The position numbers and the translations under genes were made by a program. Positions 1 through 12,500 of a stretch of DNA of 64,000 nucleotides are shown in pieces. Each line of letters begins with the position of its first letter. The first letter of the stretch is position 1. The notes below the pieces were generated by a model that saw nothing but the letters and a program-made list of their open reading frames with translations, was not told the DNA's origin and did not search any database. This DNA is from Anaspis maculata (lineage: Eukaryota; Arthropoda; Insecta; Coleoptera; Scraptiidae): the NCBI GenBank assembly GCA_949128115.1, contig OX421963.1, forward strand, positions 56,043,306 through 56,107,305, given 5' to 3'.

Positions 1-63
1 AGTTATTGCAGGTGGATAGTTTTCAAATGATCACCCGGTATAATTATGACAATGTATTTTTAG

Positions 64-3000
64 GACCTTGCCCACCTTGTCCTGTTACTGTCAGTGTGGA
101 TTGTTACTGCAGTTCACATTCAAAGATTCAGAGGTGCAGTAATAAGGAATGGTCTTGTGGGAATAATTGTGGTAAACTGCTGAGATGTGGCAAGCATTCC
201 TGTTCGGATTCTTGCCATCCCGGAGATTGCAAGCCTTGTCCCAAAAAAAGTTTGCAGAAATGCCTTTGCAAGTCTGCACAAACATTGAGGGATTGTGCTT
301 CACCAATTTGGCAGTGCAATAAGGTGAGTAGTTGATAGATCCTGGACTCGAGACACCCAGCACGCAGATTATTGTACTGAATAGGACAGAGTGGCGTCTC
401 AATAACAGTTTGATGACACACAAAGTCAGATCTCCCTCTCGAAGGGATGTCATGCCCATAAGAAAATTATAGCTCTATCTCTCTCATGCATTTTATCTGA
501 TTTAATGCAGTGGACGATGTTAAATAATAAATAGTAATATTTAAAAAAATATATCAGAGATATACTGATTGTCGACAGAATTCAAACATGTATCTAAAAA
601 CATACCTACATCCTACATTCCTTGTGTTTTTCGAAAACCGCACCACCCCATAACTTTTTTCCTATGGGATATACATATAGATCTGAAATTGTTATGGAGT
701 ACCTGACAGCACTTTTGCTATTTTTCGCGTTGATCACGAAGCAACTCTCACTTCCAGAAGTAACTGGAAGTAACATCAACTTTTGATTTTTGAGTGGAAC
801 ACCTGTATATTTTTCGATATTCAGATAGAGATTCTTTTATTAGCACAGTGGTGGTCTTGGAAATTCTCTATGATGAAAGATGACGATTTTATAGCGAATT
901 GAATATTACGCGAGTTTGATAAATTATTAGCACCAAAGGTGGCTGCGAGCACAAATATAAATCTGAAGTTGGAAGATTGTTTATTATGTCAAAAAGCGTT
1001 ACTGGTTGAAATCGACATAAATAATAAGCAGATTCCTAAGTTCTGATTTTCATTCATGGTGATACCACCTCTCGTGATAAAAATTTAACTATATTCAATA
1101 AAAAATTTCTATCCAAATATCGAAAAATACACAGTTCTTCCATTTGAAATTCGAAAGTTGATGTCACTGCCGGAAGTGAGAGCAGTTTCATGAACAATGC
1201 AAAAAATTGCGAAAGTACTCTCAAATGCCCCATAAGAATTTCAAGGTTATACAGGATGCTTCATAAAACATGCTCACCCCCTTTTTCTCGAGAACCGTCT
1301 GAGATATCGAGTCGCGGGAAAAACTGTTTAAATTAAAAATTTCACCAAGGTCTGATTTCATACGCCACCAGAGTTTTTTCACCAACACTTTCTGTACGGG
1401 GGCGCCTCAAAAAATCGTAAAAATTTACACTGTACAATGTTGAGGGATATGTCATCTAAAAGGGCTTTGAACGTTCAATGGACAAGTGTAAAAAGTTTCA
1501 GAAATCTGAGCGGTTTTCATTTTATGATAAAAAAAAACTGGAAAAACACGATTTCACGTGTAAAATGAGAATCTATGGGTATTTTTCCAAATTGCAAACG
1601 GCATTCAATAGAACTCATTAAAACCGTCTGTATGATGTTCAACTCAATATGCAATGGCTATTTTAGAATTTTGAGATCTTCCGAAATCAAAATTTCAATG
1701 GGTAAAATTGAATTTCCTCGAAATTTTAAATTGACCATACCATATTATTTTGATGGAAAAAATCTGCTAGCATATGAAATCGGACATCAAAGATTTTGTT
1801 AATTCAACAGTTTTTCCCGCGATTCGATACCAAAACGGTTGTCGAGAAAAATGGGGGTGGGCATGTTTTATGAATTAGCCCTGTATATCCCATAGGAGAA
1901 ATGTTATGGGCTGATGCGGTTTTCGAAAAACACACGGTATACAGGTGACCCAGGTTTTAGTCAACAAACTTTGCAGGCTGATAGAGGATGAAAAAATAAG
2001 TCGACTCATCCCAAAAAGTAGGTACATATCTGAAATGCATATCAACCTAATATTAACAAAGTTACAGGCCTTGAAAGTTGCATAAAAAATAGTTTTTTCC
2101 TTGATAACTGTTGAACAGCTTGACCGATTTCGCTCACATTTTGCACAGATAGTTGAAAAACACGTCTCCAGTGATTTCTAGAAAAAAATCTGTCAGAATG
2201 ACGCAGTGCCGTGGATATGGAGGTTACTCACCCTCTTACCTCCCCCCCCCCCCTACTTTCTACGCCACTGAATATTTTATAAAACCGATGAAAGTATTGA
2301 ATTTCGCATTCAATTCTGAAGGGAAAATTGCAGTGTCATTCCTACATTTGGAGTAGCAGTTTCGGAGATATTTGTGTTTAAAGGTTCAAAAACACCGAAT
2401 TACGCAAATGTTTCAAAATTCGAGCAAGCTTTGATCCAGGTGCGAAGATTTAAATCAATATTTAAATCGTTATTCGAACAACCGACTTGTTTTATTTAAA
2501 TCATTTTATCGTATTAGATTCCCCGGTACAGTTTTTGTCACGAAATACCGCCAAACTTCATCTCCTCTTCGTCCCGACATTTTTTTCTGAGCGCTGAGCA
2601 AATATAAAACCTCGTATGCCACCACAATCAGCCTACCCCACCCCCGAAGAACGACGAAACGTCCTCAATACGTGAGGACATCTGTTGTTTTGACAAGTAC
2701 CTATTTTAAATTATTGCATATTGTTCAATACACTATGGGTTACGATTGGCATTGAATTACACTTGATATGAGTTCCCAGAGGTTCAGCTTCTCTGGAAAA
2801 AAAATGAGAAGTTCAATCATGTACCAAGAGTTCATAAATGAAAAGGTCAAGGGTGCTTGTGAATTCAAAAATATCTCTCGAAACTAGGGAAGGTAACCCA
2901 AAAAAATCGATTTTTTTTTTTAAATTTAAATCACGATTTTTTTGCACCATGCATTCATTTATACTTTTTTATCAATTCAAAGTTCAATGACCCATAAATT

Positions 3001-6000
3001 GGCTCTTATGAAATTAAAAATTGGTTGTAAAAGTGTCACAATTTCTTTCAAGAACTCACTGAGCATGAGGAGATGTTTCTCAACCATCTGTGCAAAATTT
3101 GAGCAAAATCGGTCAAACTGTTCAAAAGTTATCAAGAAAAAAACTTTTTTTCTGCAACTTAGAAGGCCTGTTACTTTGTTAATATGCGTTCAAGATAGGT
3201 ACTTTTTGGGATGAGTTGACTTCTTTTTTTTTCATCCTCTTATCAGCCTGCAAAGTTTGTCGACTAAAACCTGGACCAGCCTGTATAGCGTTATAGTAAC
3301 CTTCTTAGATGGAGATTCTCTACTGGCGAAAATAATTATTCTTCAAACAAGAGAACCCATGAAAAATGTAGCAGTTTTTTATTTGAGGAGTTTTTGATCT
3401 GATCTGACTGAAATAGTGGGTTAGTAGAAGTAGTTTTTGAGGGCTTTTTTAGAAATAAAATTCAAATTCGGTATGTGACTTTGTGAAAGAAATGTTAACT
3501 CGATGCTATTTGATGTTTGAATTTGCAAAAATAATATAGTAAAAGGCTTCTTGAAGTCAGCACCAAAATTTTGGCCACTAATATTGATTTTTTTTCTTTA
3601 AATTCAAAAATGAAACAATAGCTCAAGTACGTTTTTCTTGAGTGATTTTTTTTTCAATTGAAAATTTGGGGAATGCTGATATCTAGAAATTTTTGTAGCT
3701 CGCCACAGAGCCTACTCCAAGACTAATTGCTTGGGTGCTTCTCAAGCTATGTCTGTCAGAAAAACGGGTTATTTGACCACTATTGTGGCAACCCGGCCGG
3801 TAGCACGGCGGACTCAGTCTTTGGAAGCAATTCCAGGGATCGTGTGTTCGGATCCGGCTCGGACCAGGTGGAAACTTTCATGCGCTCTCTAGTACCTTGG
3901 CGTGTACTACCGTGCAGTCACATCAAGGGAAAAAAGGTGAAACGAGAAGGATACCGAAAAAAGGGTGCTAGCAACCTCGCTGTTGATGCGTCCATAAAAT
4001 GGTGGGTGGTGTGAAAATCACCCGGCACCGCGCTTATAGTACTAAGGCGGTGCTAAGGAGGTACTGCCACACTGCCAGTGACTACACGGATACCCGCCCA
4101 CCGCCAAAAAATAAAAATAATATTGTGGCCACCTTAAAGTGAGGCCTGTTCTACGTGCCAGATGGAAATAGTTCCATCAGCTAGTTCAATCAGCTCCCCC
4201 CATCAAATCCACAATTCAGACCCTACGAAGATCAAAATTTCAATTACCTTTGGGGCACCAAGAGCCCAGTGACTTTCGGTGACGTCATGCTGCGTGAGGC
4301 CTATTTCTTTTGTGACTCTTTGTCGTCCTGGGACGCAACCCTGAATGTTCAAAATATGGTGCATTTTTAGGTTTGTAATAAGCCTTTACAATGTGGCAAC
4401 CACCAATGTTCAACTGTATGCCACGAAGGAAATTGCGAACCATGCCCTTTGACAAGACCAAGAACTTGTCCTTGTGGCAAGAACGGATACCAATTGCCTT
4501 GCACTGAAGATACACCGACATGTCTGGATACTTGTGAGAAACTATTGGCGTGCGGGCAACACCAGTGCAACCAGAGATGTCACAAAGACAGCTGTGGAAT
4601 CGTAAGTCGGGCAGTAGCATATAAAACAGTGCCTTCACTTCAACTCCTGGTTGTAGCGTATACATTTTTCAAAAACATGTTGTTGTTTTTTTGACTTTCA
4701 GTGCCTGGCAATAGTAGAGAAGTTGTGCAGGTGCGGCCAGCACAGCAAAGAAGTTCAGTGTCACAAACTCTACCTTTGCGAAACAAAATGTAAACAAATC
4801 AAGGACTGCAACAAGCACCCTTGCAACAGGAAGTGCTGCGATGGAAACTGTCCGCCTTGCGAGAAACCCTGCGGCCGTACGCTGAGCTGCGGAAATCATA
4901 AGTGCAACTCGGTGTGTCACAGGGGCTTTTGTTATCCCTGCAATCAGACGGAGACAGTGAGCTGTGCCTGTGGCAGTACCAAGCTGACTGTGGCTTGCGG
5001 CAGAAAATACAAGACCAAACCTCCTAAATGCGGCAAATTATGTGTGTAAGTATGGCACTTGGGGCAATTCCAGGAGTATTAGGTGTACTATGGGTAGGTG
5101 CACTCCTAAATTTGATGGTGATAAGCTATTTATTGCCGAGTTTATTGCCTTCAAAACAAATCAAATGGTGAAAATCACCTTGAAAAGAAATGCCTCCATC
5201 CAAACATCAAAACTTTTAAATTTCAAATAAGCTCCGCTTAGACGTCAGAAATGTCGAATGTCTGTTACCAGCTCAATTTTTTTTTTGTATTTCTACCATT
5301 TCAAGAAATCATAATTTTCAAATTTTTTACGTTGACTAAATTCATTTTGTCATTGACTGAGATCTGGTAAGTTAAACCTGATCAAAGGATCTGCACCAGT
5401 GCACCTGGCATTCTGACGTCAAAGTTGTGGCTTTTTAATGTTTTGAGAATGTTGCGTTGCGTGTGTGGGTTTCATTGGTAAAAAATTGGTCAGTGACTAA
5501 GGTCTGATCAGTTGAATTTGATCGAAAGATTGAAGAGGCTGATGCATTTGGATGAAGGAGATAGGAGGTAGGGAGACTAATGCGTGTGTAATCGACCAGA
5601 TCATGCTTTTTTTGAGTGTTTTGAGCAAATCAGAACAAAAATGGGGTAATACATACATTTGTGTGTAAGACCATGATGTGTCTTACATACAAATGACAAA
5701 ACTGTCAGTCTAGTGACTAGTGAAATATGCAGAATGTAGACAATGTCTGTAGATAAAATGCTACGAATTTGCATTGGGTACTTGACCCATTAGTACTTAG
5801 TGGCAACCCACTAATTGCTGCGCTACGTTGCCTTGAGGTTTTTCGCGTCAGTTTGTTTGTCAGTTTGTGTGCATATTCTAGACCAGTCAATTTGTGAACG
5901 CAACTACTTTTTCCTATTCCACGGCAAATGATCTCGCGTCTTGTATTCGAGAATATTCCAGGCTTCTTACGGAAAGACCTTTTGAAGGTTCTCGTCACTT

Positions 6001-9000
6001 CCATTATCGTTCCGATCCGGTACATTCCAACATTGGCTGCCAGTCAATTCGCGAGGGCTCTAGAAAATTCCAGTAGCTTCGAGAATATCCGGGCAAGTTC
6101 TCGATGTAGTGCTCCTCCGCCAATCCTGCAGGTGTGTCGTCAGTCGTATTAGCGCGTCGTGATTTACAGCGAGTCAACAGTAAAATTAAGATAATGATAC
6201 GTGAAGGTGGCACCCGACAGCAACGGGTTACGGATTTTCTTGTGGATCCTTTATGATTTGTTCAAATTTGGCACCTGGCACGTAAAATGCAACTTAGACT
6301 CAATAACACATTTTGTCGGTGACCGAGGTCTGGTCAGATGAACTTCATCAATAAACCTGCCAGTCTAATAGTGCACGTATTTTATCAGAAATCTTTTGCA
6401 TGTATCTGTGTTGATCTCCTCGCTAGCTGCGTTTTATCATTAATTTCACAGAAGTCATAAGTGATTTTCGGAGACATTTTTTCTGCCGCTTTTTACATGA
6501 TGTGCTTGTGTTTTATGTAGGTATTGCAAGTTGCACTTATCAGTGTGAGTAAGCTCTGATGGTCAGTTAAAATCCGTAAAATATCGAAGGCTGATAATGG
6601 ACTGGGTTTTCCATTTACTTTTCGAGATACACTCGCATCATCATGTGTAATAATTAGAAAACCGTCCATCCTTTCATGCTCAAATTATAAACCATATTGA
6701 TTCAGACCATTTAGAAGAACAATTGTTTATCTGTTGATCGCTTGACTAATGCGGATTGGCTTTTACAGTCCCAATGACGTAAGATACTTTATTCCAGGAT
6801 TCCTCCAGAGTGTCACCATGAAAAACGAATGCCCCATAAATGCCATTTCGGCAGCTGCCCGCCGTGCAAACAAGTTTGTAACAAAAATAGAAAACAATGC
6901 TCTCATCCTTGTCCAGCACCATGTCATTCGTCTGTTCTCGTCAAAATCGAAGGCGAAAAACCCAGCATGCCTTGGGAACGAACAGAGCCTCAGCTGGAGA
7001 AAAAAGCTCTACCTTGTCCAGACTGCGTCGTACCCATTGCAGTCACTTGTTTAGGTTTGTGTCATTTATTTACCTCCTACTTACATGCTCAACTCAGTTA
7101 TACCATAGAGTTATACTCAACTTGAATTATCATTATTATATCACAAATAACTAATCTACTGAATAATATGATGAAAATCATGCTGTTCCGATAAAAATTC
7201 CGTCTTTGATTCTGAATATTTTGGCTCTGCTCTTGTTCAGGAACCCTACTGCATGAAGAATTCAATTGTTGTTGACTGTAAAAAAATATATTAAGATCAT
7301 TCTCTTTTGTTGTATTTATAACAAAAAGATACTCTCAGAATTTGTTAAGGGCAGTTTTTCAGAATCAACCATTTGTTGGAGTTGCTTGTGAAATTGAAAC
7401 AATGTTTTTTTTTAGGTGGTCATGAAACCTGCAATTGGCCATGTTACAAAGCGCAGCCCACTAGTTGCCACCGACCATGCGGACGACTCCTGAGCTGTGA
7501 GAATCACACTTGCACTATTCCATGCCATTTGGTGGAGGAAGTCTCTACTGATCCATCTAAGGTATTCATCAATTTTTTCTCGACATTTTATTTTTATGAA
7601 TAAAAGTACAGGGTTCGCCAATCAGTATGACCACTTTTTGCGAGCCCAGTACCTACTCACGAAGATGGGAAAGACATGAATCAAACGCAAATGAAAGCTC
7701 ATTTTATGCCATAATCCTTGGTAATATCCCTGTATCTTTTTAAGGAAGCATTTTAGGACCATGAGTTTGGTATTCTTTCGGCTTTATTTTTGATGGGGAA
7801 TCATCCCTTAAAGTTTGTGATAACCAGACTTGAACACCCTGTACATCTTTTTTTGGAAAAACATAGACTCATGTATTTTGTAGGACATTACTTTTTACGA
7901 GATACATGTGTGTATAATTATATCAACATTTTTTAATGAAAAGTTCTGAAAATCGTGGGTTGAACTCAAACTTTAATTTATAAGCCAGTATTAGGTATGT
8001 GAAAATTACTAAATAATTTGCCACTCATGGGCCGGAATCTACGTTAAACTGTAGGTCATGTATTCAATATCTACAGTTGGGAGCGAAATGATTCATATGG
8101 CACCGCTAGGAAGTCGGCTGGATTTCAGAAATGTTATATTACAATCAGTCTCTAATCAAAACTGACATTCAAGGACAATCCAAGCATATAACATTTCTGA
8201 AATCCAGCCGACTTCCTAGCGGTGCCATATGAATCATTTCGCTCCCAACTGTACATAGGCAAGCAACGAGACTTTCATTGGGTCGTTAGAGCTAAACAAA
8301 TGAAGGAAAAAGAATTATTTCTTGTTGAAAACTTATTTTAATCAGTTTGAACCCTTTAGGCTGGAAGTAACTGTGAAGTTTGCGAGAACATGTGCTCCAG
8401 GCCAAGACCAGAGGGCTGTCAGCACGATTGCCCTAAGGCATGCCATCCAGGTTCTTGTCCACCATGCAAACAAATGCAACGCATTAAATGTCACTGCGGC
8501 CTGACACAACCTTACGTTTCTTGCTTCGATTTCCTGAACCTCACAGCGAGGGACGAAATTCAAAGCTGTGGAAATCAATGTCCCAAAAACGTATTTATTT
8601 TAAACTTATGTTTTTTGCAAACTCACTAATTTTTAAATTCTAGTTTGAGTGCGGGCACCGGTGCCGTGCCAATTGTCATCCAGGTCCATGCCCGAATCCA
8701 GAATCGTGCAAGAAAAAGATTAAGGTAACGTGCAAATGTAAGCGACTGAAAAGAGAATTCCAATGCGAAATGGTAAGAAATGACCAGGCCAAAGTTGAAT
8801 GCGACGAAGTTTGCGCACAAAAAATTGAAGAGGCGAGAAAGGAGAAGCAAGCTTTGAACGAACAGAAGAAGAAAGAGGAGGAATTGAAGAACAAGAAAGA
8901 GCTGGAGAAGTACCAGAAAATTTTCGAAGGGAAGAAAAAGAATCGCGAACGGAGGGTCTACAAAGAAGACGAAGAAATCGGGTTCTTAAGAAAATATTGG

Positions 9001-9060
9001 ATCGTCATTTTGGCCGTTTTAGCATGCGCAGGTGCTATGGCTGCGTATTTCACTCTTTGA
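64..9060 (+). CDS. NFXL1: NFXL1-type NF-X1 zinc finger protein, 3' seven coding exons (5' partial)
   Basis: I assembled exons at 64-323, 4371-4601, 4702-5045, 6798-7054, 7416-7561, 8360-8590 and 8644-9060. All have AG/GT borders and compatible phases, giving about 627 residues ending in TGA. The product is a chain of NF-X1-type zinc fingers, with repeated Cys/His units such as [18 protein letters not shown] and [19 protein letters not shown] Glu/Lys-rich coiled coil follows (roughly 8800-8960), then one hydrophobic C-terminal helix ([19 protein letters not shown]). Fingers, coiled coil and terminal membrane anchor in that order are typical of NFXL1 rather than NFX1, which lacks the anchor. 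Family knowledge: NF-X1 proteins are putative transcription or ubiquitin-ligase factors; NFXL1 function is poorly known. The exon at 64 starts in mid-codon, so upstream exons lie outside the window; human NFXL1 is about 900 residues. The introns carry a SINE and several inverted-repeat elements. Confidence 0.9.
617..1945. mobile_element. Long-inverted-repeat (foldback) element in an NFXL1 intron
   Basis: The left arm (about 617-1000, containing TTTTTCGAAAACCGCACCAC) is complementary to a right arm ending near 1938 (GCGGTTTTCGAAAAACAC). The right arm is interrupted by the separate element 1252-1883. A related single arm occurs at 15640-15960 in the SUMO intron and lacks that insertion. No ORF of note. 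Confidence 0.65.
1252..1883. mobile_element. TA-flanked TIR element (MITE), 632 bp
   Basis: The ends are CAGGATGCTTCATAAAACAT and its imperfect complement ...ATGTTTTATGAATTAGCCCTG, each bordered by TA. The related uninterrupted sequence near 15900-15930 represents the empty site. The inverted arms extend inward, with no transposase. Tc1/mariner-like by its TA target. Confidence 0.7.
1942..3283. mobile_element. TA-flanked long-TIR element, 1342 bp
   Basis: The ends CAGGTGACCCAGGTTTTAGT and ...CTAAAACCTGGACCAGCCTG are inverted, and the arms stay complementary for roughly 200 bp (ACTTTGCAGGCTGATAGAGG against its complement near 3240). TA borders both ends. The interior has only meaningless short ORFs and a C-run near 2243. 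Non-autonomous. Confidence 0.7.
3793..4120 (+). mobile_element. tRNA-derived SINE (family A) in an NFXL1 intron
   Basis: A 328-bp insert is flanked by TATTGTGGCAAC (3781-3792) and TATTGTGGCCAC (4121-4132), a 12-bp target duplication with one mismatch. The head has an A-box-like GGTAGCACGGCGG and a B-box-like GTTCGGATCC, as in a tRNA promoter, and the tail is A-rich (AAAAAATAAAAATAA). The middle (GCGCTCTCTAGTACCTTGGC) recurs in reverse at about 42585-42812, confirming a dispersed family. Confidence 0.8.
5046..6797. other. NFXL1 intron, little recognised
   Basis: About 1.75 kb without a supported gene. The part near 6085-6175 (CTCCTCCGCCAATCCTGCAG, then GCGCGTCGTG) recurs at 43690-43740, so it includes a dispersed repeat fragment. 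The other stretches within the gene lacking a call are 3284-3780 and 4133-4370. Confidence 0.5.
7608..7841. mobile_element. Short TA-flanked MITE-like element
   Basis: It begins CAGGGTTCGCCAATCAGTAT and ends ...TAACCAGACTTGAACACCCTG. The ends are imperfect inverted repeats bordered by TA, within an NFXL1 intron. Confidence 0.5.
8074..8251. mobile_element. 178-bp MITE with long, near-perfect TIRs
   Basis: About 65 bp at each end (CAGTTGGGAGCGAAATGATT inward) are essentially perfect inverted repeats around a unique centre of about 48 bp, with TA on both sides. The intact arms point to a recent insertion in this NFXL1 intron. Confidence 0.85.
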
Positions 9061-9203
9061 AAATTGAATTGTAGTTGATTAAATATAGTTTTAGTTTATT
9101 TTAGTTTTAGTAAATCTGTACTCTAGAGTTATTTGAGTAGCATGTTCTACTTATAGGGTCTATCTGATACATTGTAGTGAGGGGCTAAGTAGAGAAATTT
9201 GTA

Positions 9204-9209
9204 AATAAA
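9204..9209 (+). terminator. Polyadenylation signal of the NFXL1-type gene
   Basis: This AATAAA lies about 145 nt downstream of the TGA stop and is followed by a short GT-containing stretch. No competing canonical hexamer was seen nearer the stop. Confidence 0.5.
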
Positions 9210-9598
9210 AAAGAGTTGTGACTGCTACGTTTTATCTCTAGGAATTAATGAACTCTCATCTCTGGTTGATAGCCAGCTGATATTACGTAACACCACCGCA
9301 CTTGTTTGATAATGAAATCATACCTACTCTACTCACTTTATTTTGCCAGACTGTGATAAAACTTTTTCTAGGATAAGTAAATTTCGTTCCAATTCGAACA
9401 ACACCTGTGTGTTACACAAATGCGGTAGATTTTGTGAGAATATTTTCTGAAATAATGTTTCTTTGGCATAAGTACCTACAGGAGTAGTTTTATCTGTCTT
9501 ATCAAAGGTTAAGTAGCCTACCTAACCCTTCTAATTATTTAAAAAAATACAAAAAATATTGTCGAGTTTGCTCATAGAGTGCTTAGCGACAGGGCAAG

Positions 9599-12500
9599 AT
9601 GGACAACAAAGATTTGTATGTCATCGGAGCTGAGTTTGAAGAACTGAAATTTGATGGGGTAAGACTGAGACTTTTTTCTCCAAATCCTTACTTTATTCAT
9701 ATGCCGGTCACGTTCTAAATTCAGTAGAACGACTTTTTGGAGCAAAACTAAAGTGAAAAGCTGGGGGGCTACGGCTACGGTTGATGGCACTTGCAAAGTT
9801 TCTGAACGAACTATCATCGGTCATCAGCTGTATCCTCCTAGCGCTCCAACTTGTCACTTTATTTTTGCTCCAAAAACTCATTCTACTGAAAATAAAAGGT
9901 GTACAGGATATAGTTACCTACGTATAGGTACAGTCGAGGGTACAGTACAGCTGCGGGTGCCTATAGTTATTTTGGACAGCTCTCCCATTATTTGAAAAAA
10001 CTTCCCAATTTGAATCATAAGGGCGCCAAAGGATAGTAACAAGATTATATTCTTTGGTAATAAGTAACATGTAGGTAAGCTTTGTTTTCGTTATGATTCA
10101 CGTTGGGATGAAATTTTCACTTGCGAGTTTCTTTCTCGAATCACACTGGCAGGTGACAGACATCCAAAGTTCCGTGTCCGCGACTGTACCATGTACAATA
10201 CCTGTCTTATTTTTTTTTAAAATACATGTTTCTATCTTGATAGTTCTGGGACTGGTTCATCAACATTTCTGATCTAAGTATTCACTGGAAATACGAGCCA
10301 ACCTATCTCATTTCTCAGTTTGCTTATATCTTTGGAGGAATAGCAACCCTTATTCATGGTAAATTTATGAAGAAATATGCAATAGAATTATCTCAACTGG
10401 TAATTTCTAGCCTTCATTAGAGGAGGCCGATTGCCTTATCTATGGTTTGGAATTCTGGTGCACGGAATTGTGGTAGAATGCATGTGTTATATTTTGCCAG
10501 ATATTGACAACTTTTGGCATTCTCAAACTCCAATTATATTCCTTGGACGAAGGCTTCCTCTACACATTATGTTGTTGTGTAAGTAGGTACCTATATGTAT
10601 GTGCTTTTATAAAAGAGTGAGTCGAGGAGTAAGTATACACAATACACAGGTGTCTCAAAAGGTAGCCATTCCCGAGTCAAAAGGCAGCTTAGAAAAATGC
10701 TCTAAAACTGCTATAAGAATATTTACATGTCATGCGTCATGCACACAATAGGCAGTGTACCTACTGACTTCTATATTCTATCACTAAGCATTTGATATTC
10801 ATTCAAATTCATTGAGACATTTTTACATTAATTCGTTAAAATAATGGAATGATAATCAAATTCCATTGTTTTTCTCTTGGTTTAGTATAGGTAATGTACT
10901 TGAAGAGCTTGTGGTATATGGTGGTCAGCGCGCCCGACTGCCATGTCGAGGGTCGTGGGGTTCGATTCCCACCAGTGGCGGGTCCATGGCGGGTCTAATT
11001 TTCGTCCCGAACACAAGTTCCTTTTAATTTAAAAAGGAAAGCATTCACAAGCATCGGGGCTTGGCCTTGGCAGCAGAAATAATAGACCGACGTTAAATAA
11101 AATGAGAAAAAAATATAGGTAGGTAATATTGATTTCGTTATCTGAGGAGATTTTTATTCAACCTCTTGGAACAGATCAGTTAGGGTGGGTTCAGTCAGCT
11201 TATTCAGCCGCAAGTTTTGATTTTAGTTGCAAGCGCAGCGACGCCCATTGCTCTTAATTATGAACCAGCCTTCTCAGAACAGCCAATAAGCGAGGCAGCG
11301 CTTACGGCTAAAATTAAAACTTGCGGCTAAATAAGCTGACTGAACGCACCTTTATTTGGACGCGGTTTTAGTTTAAGCCGTAAGCGCTTCATCGCTTAGG
11401 GGAGAGGGTTCCAGATTGAAACACTTTTTTTGAAGCCCAAGCAAAAAGTTGATTTTGTCAACGTACATTCGAACCGATCGTTGTAAGTCATACTTTTGAG
11501 CTTTGGCTATGATTATTGCGAGGGTTACTGCATGCGATTGTGGTTGTATTTGAACCATTTAAGAAAATTCGAGTTTTTGAAAAAAAAAAGTTTCAATTGT
11601 TTCACTGTGGAACCAAATGTTCCACAATGAAACATATCATGGGGCACAATGAAACAACTCCTAATAATGGCAAAAAACGTGTTTAAATAAACATTTTCTC
11701 ACGTAACAACAAAAATAAACTTCTAATATAGGTAAAGAAAATCATAAAAAAAATCATGAAAAAAAAGAAACGAAATGAGAAAATTAACGCATGTCCATGG
11801 TTCCGAAATTGATTCCAAGAGACAAATGTAACTGCTGCTTTTTGGTCGCTGCGGAATTTCTAGGCTGCCTCAGCAACATCTTGATGTCATCTATCCCAAC
11901 TTCGTAGGTTTATTTTCCAATTGACGAGTGATGAACTTTTCTCGCATTTACCTTCACGTTTCATTGTAGAACTTGGAGTGTGTTTCAACTTTCAATATAG
12001 AATTAAACCTTGTTCCGCCATAAAAAAATTGCCCTGCCCAAGAACATGTTAATCACGTTTCATAGCGAAAGTGTTCGTAAAGACTCATTTTTCAAGTCTG
12101 TGTGAACACAATTATTGCACTAACAAAGATTTTTACCATACTTGTTCATGAAAACTAGCCGGGATTTATATTTGGTACCTACCTGAATTTCACATAATAA
12201 TAAGTCGCTCTCGCTGGATTCTGGTTCGATTCTTTCAAAATTTGGCAGGTTGATAGATAACTTGCCATGCAGTCAGGCTGCCAAGAAGCCTGCATGAGGA
12301 TCAACATGATAAACCACCTCATGCTGAATTTTAAGGTATTTTGTCGAAATGTTCCTAAGTTACAAATTTTTGGAATCAGAAAAATGTGAACTTTCAAGGG
12401 CTGTATCTTCGTCATTAGGCCAAACTTTGGCAAAATGGTATGAGGTTTTCGTCGTATTTGGACGATTCTACTCAGTTAAATTTTTTGTTATCATCGCTGA

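Noticed and set aside
10905..10985. Functional tRNA gene
   Set aside because: The T-arm and B box are good, but the acceptor and anticodon stems do not close and a SINE-like body with A-rich end follows.
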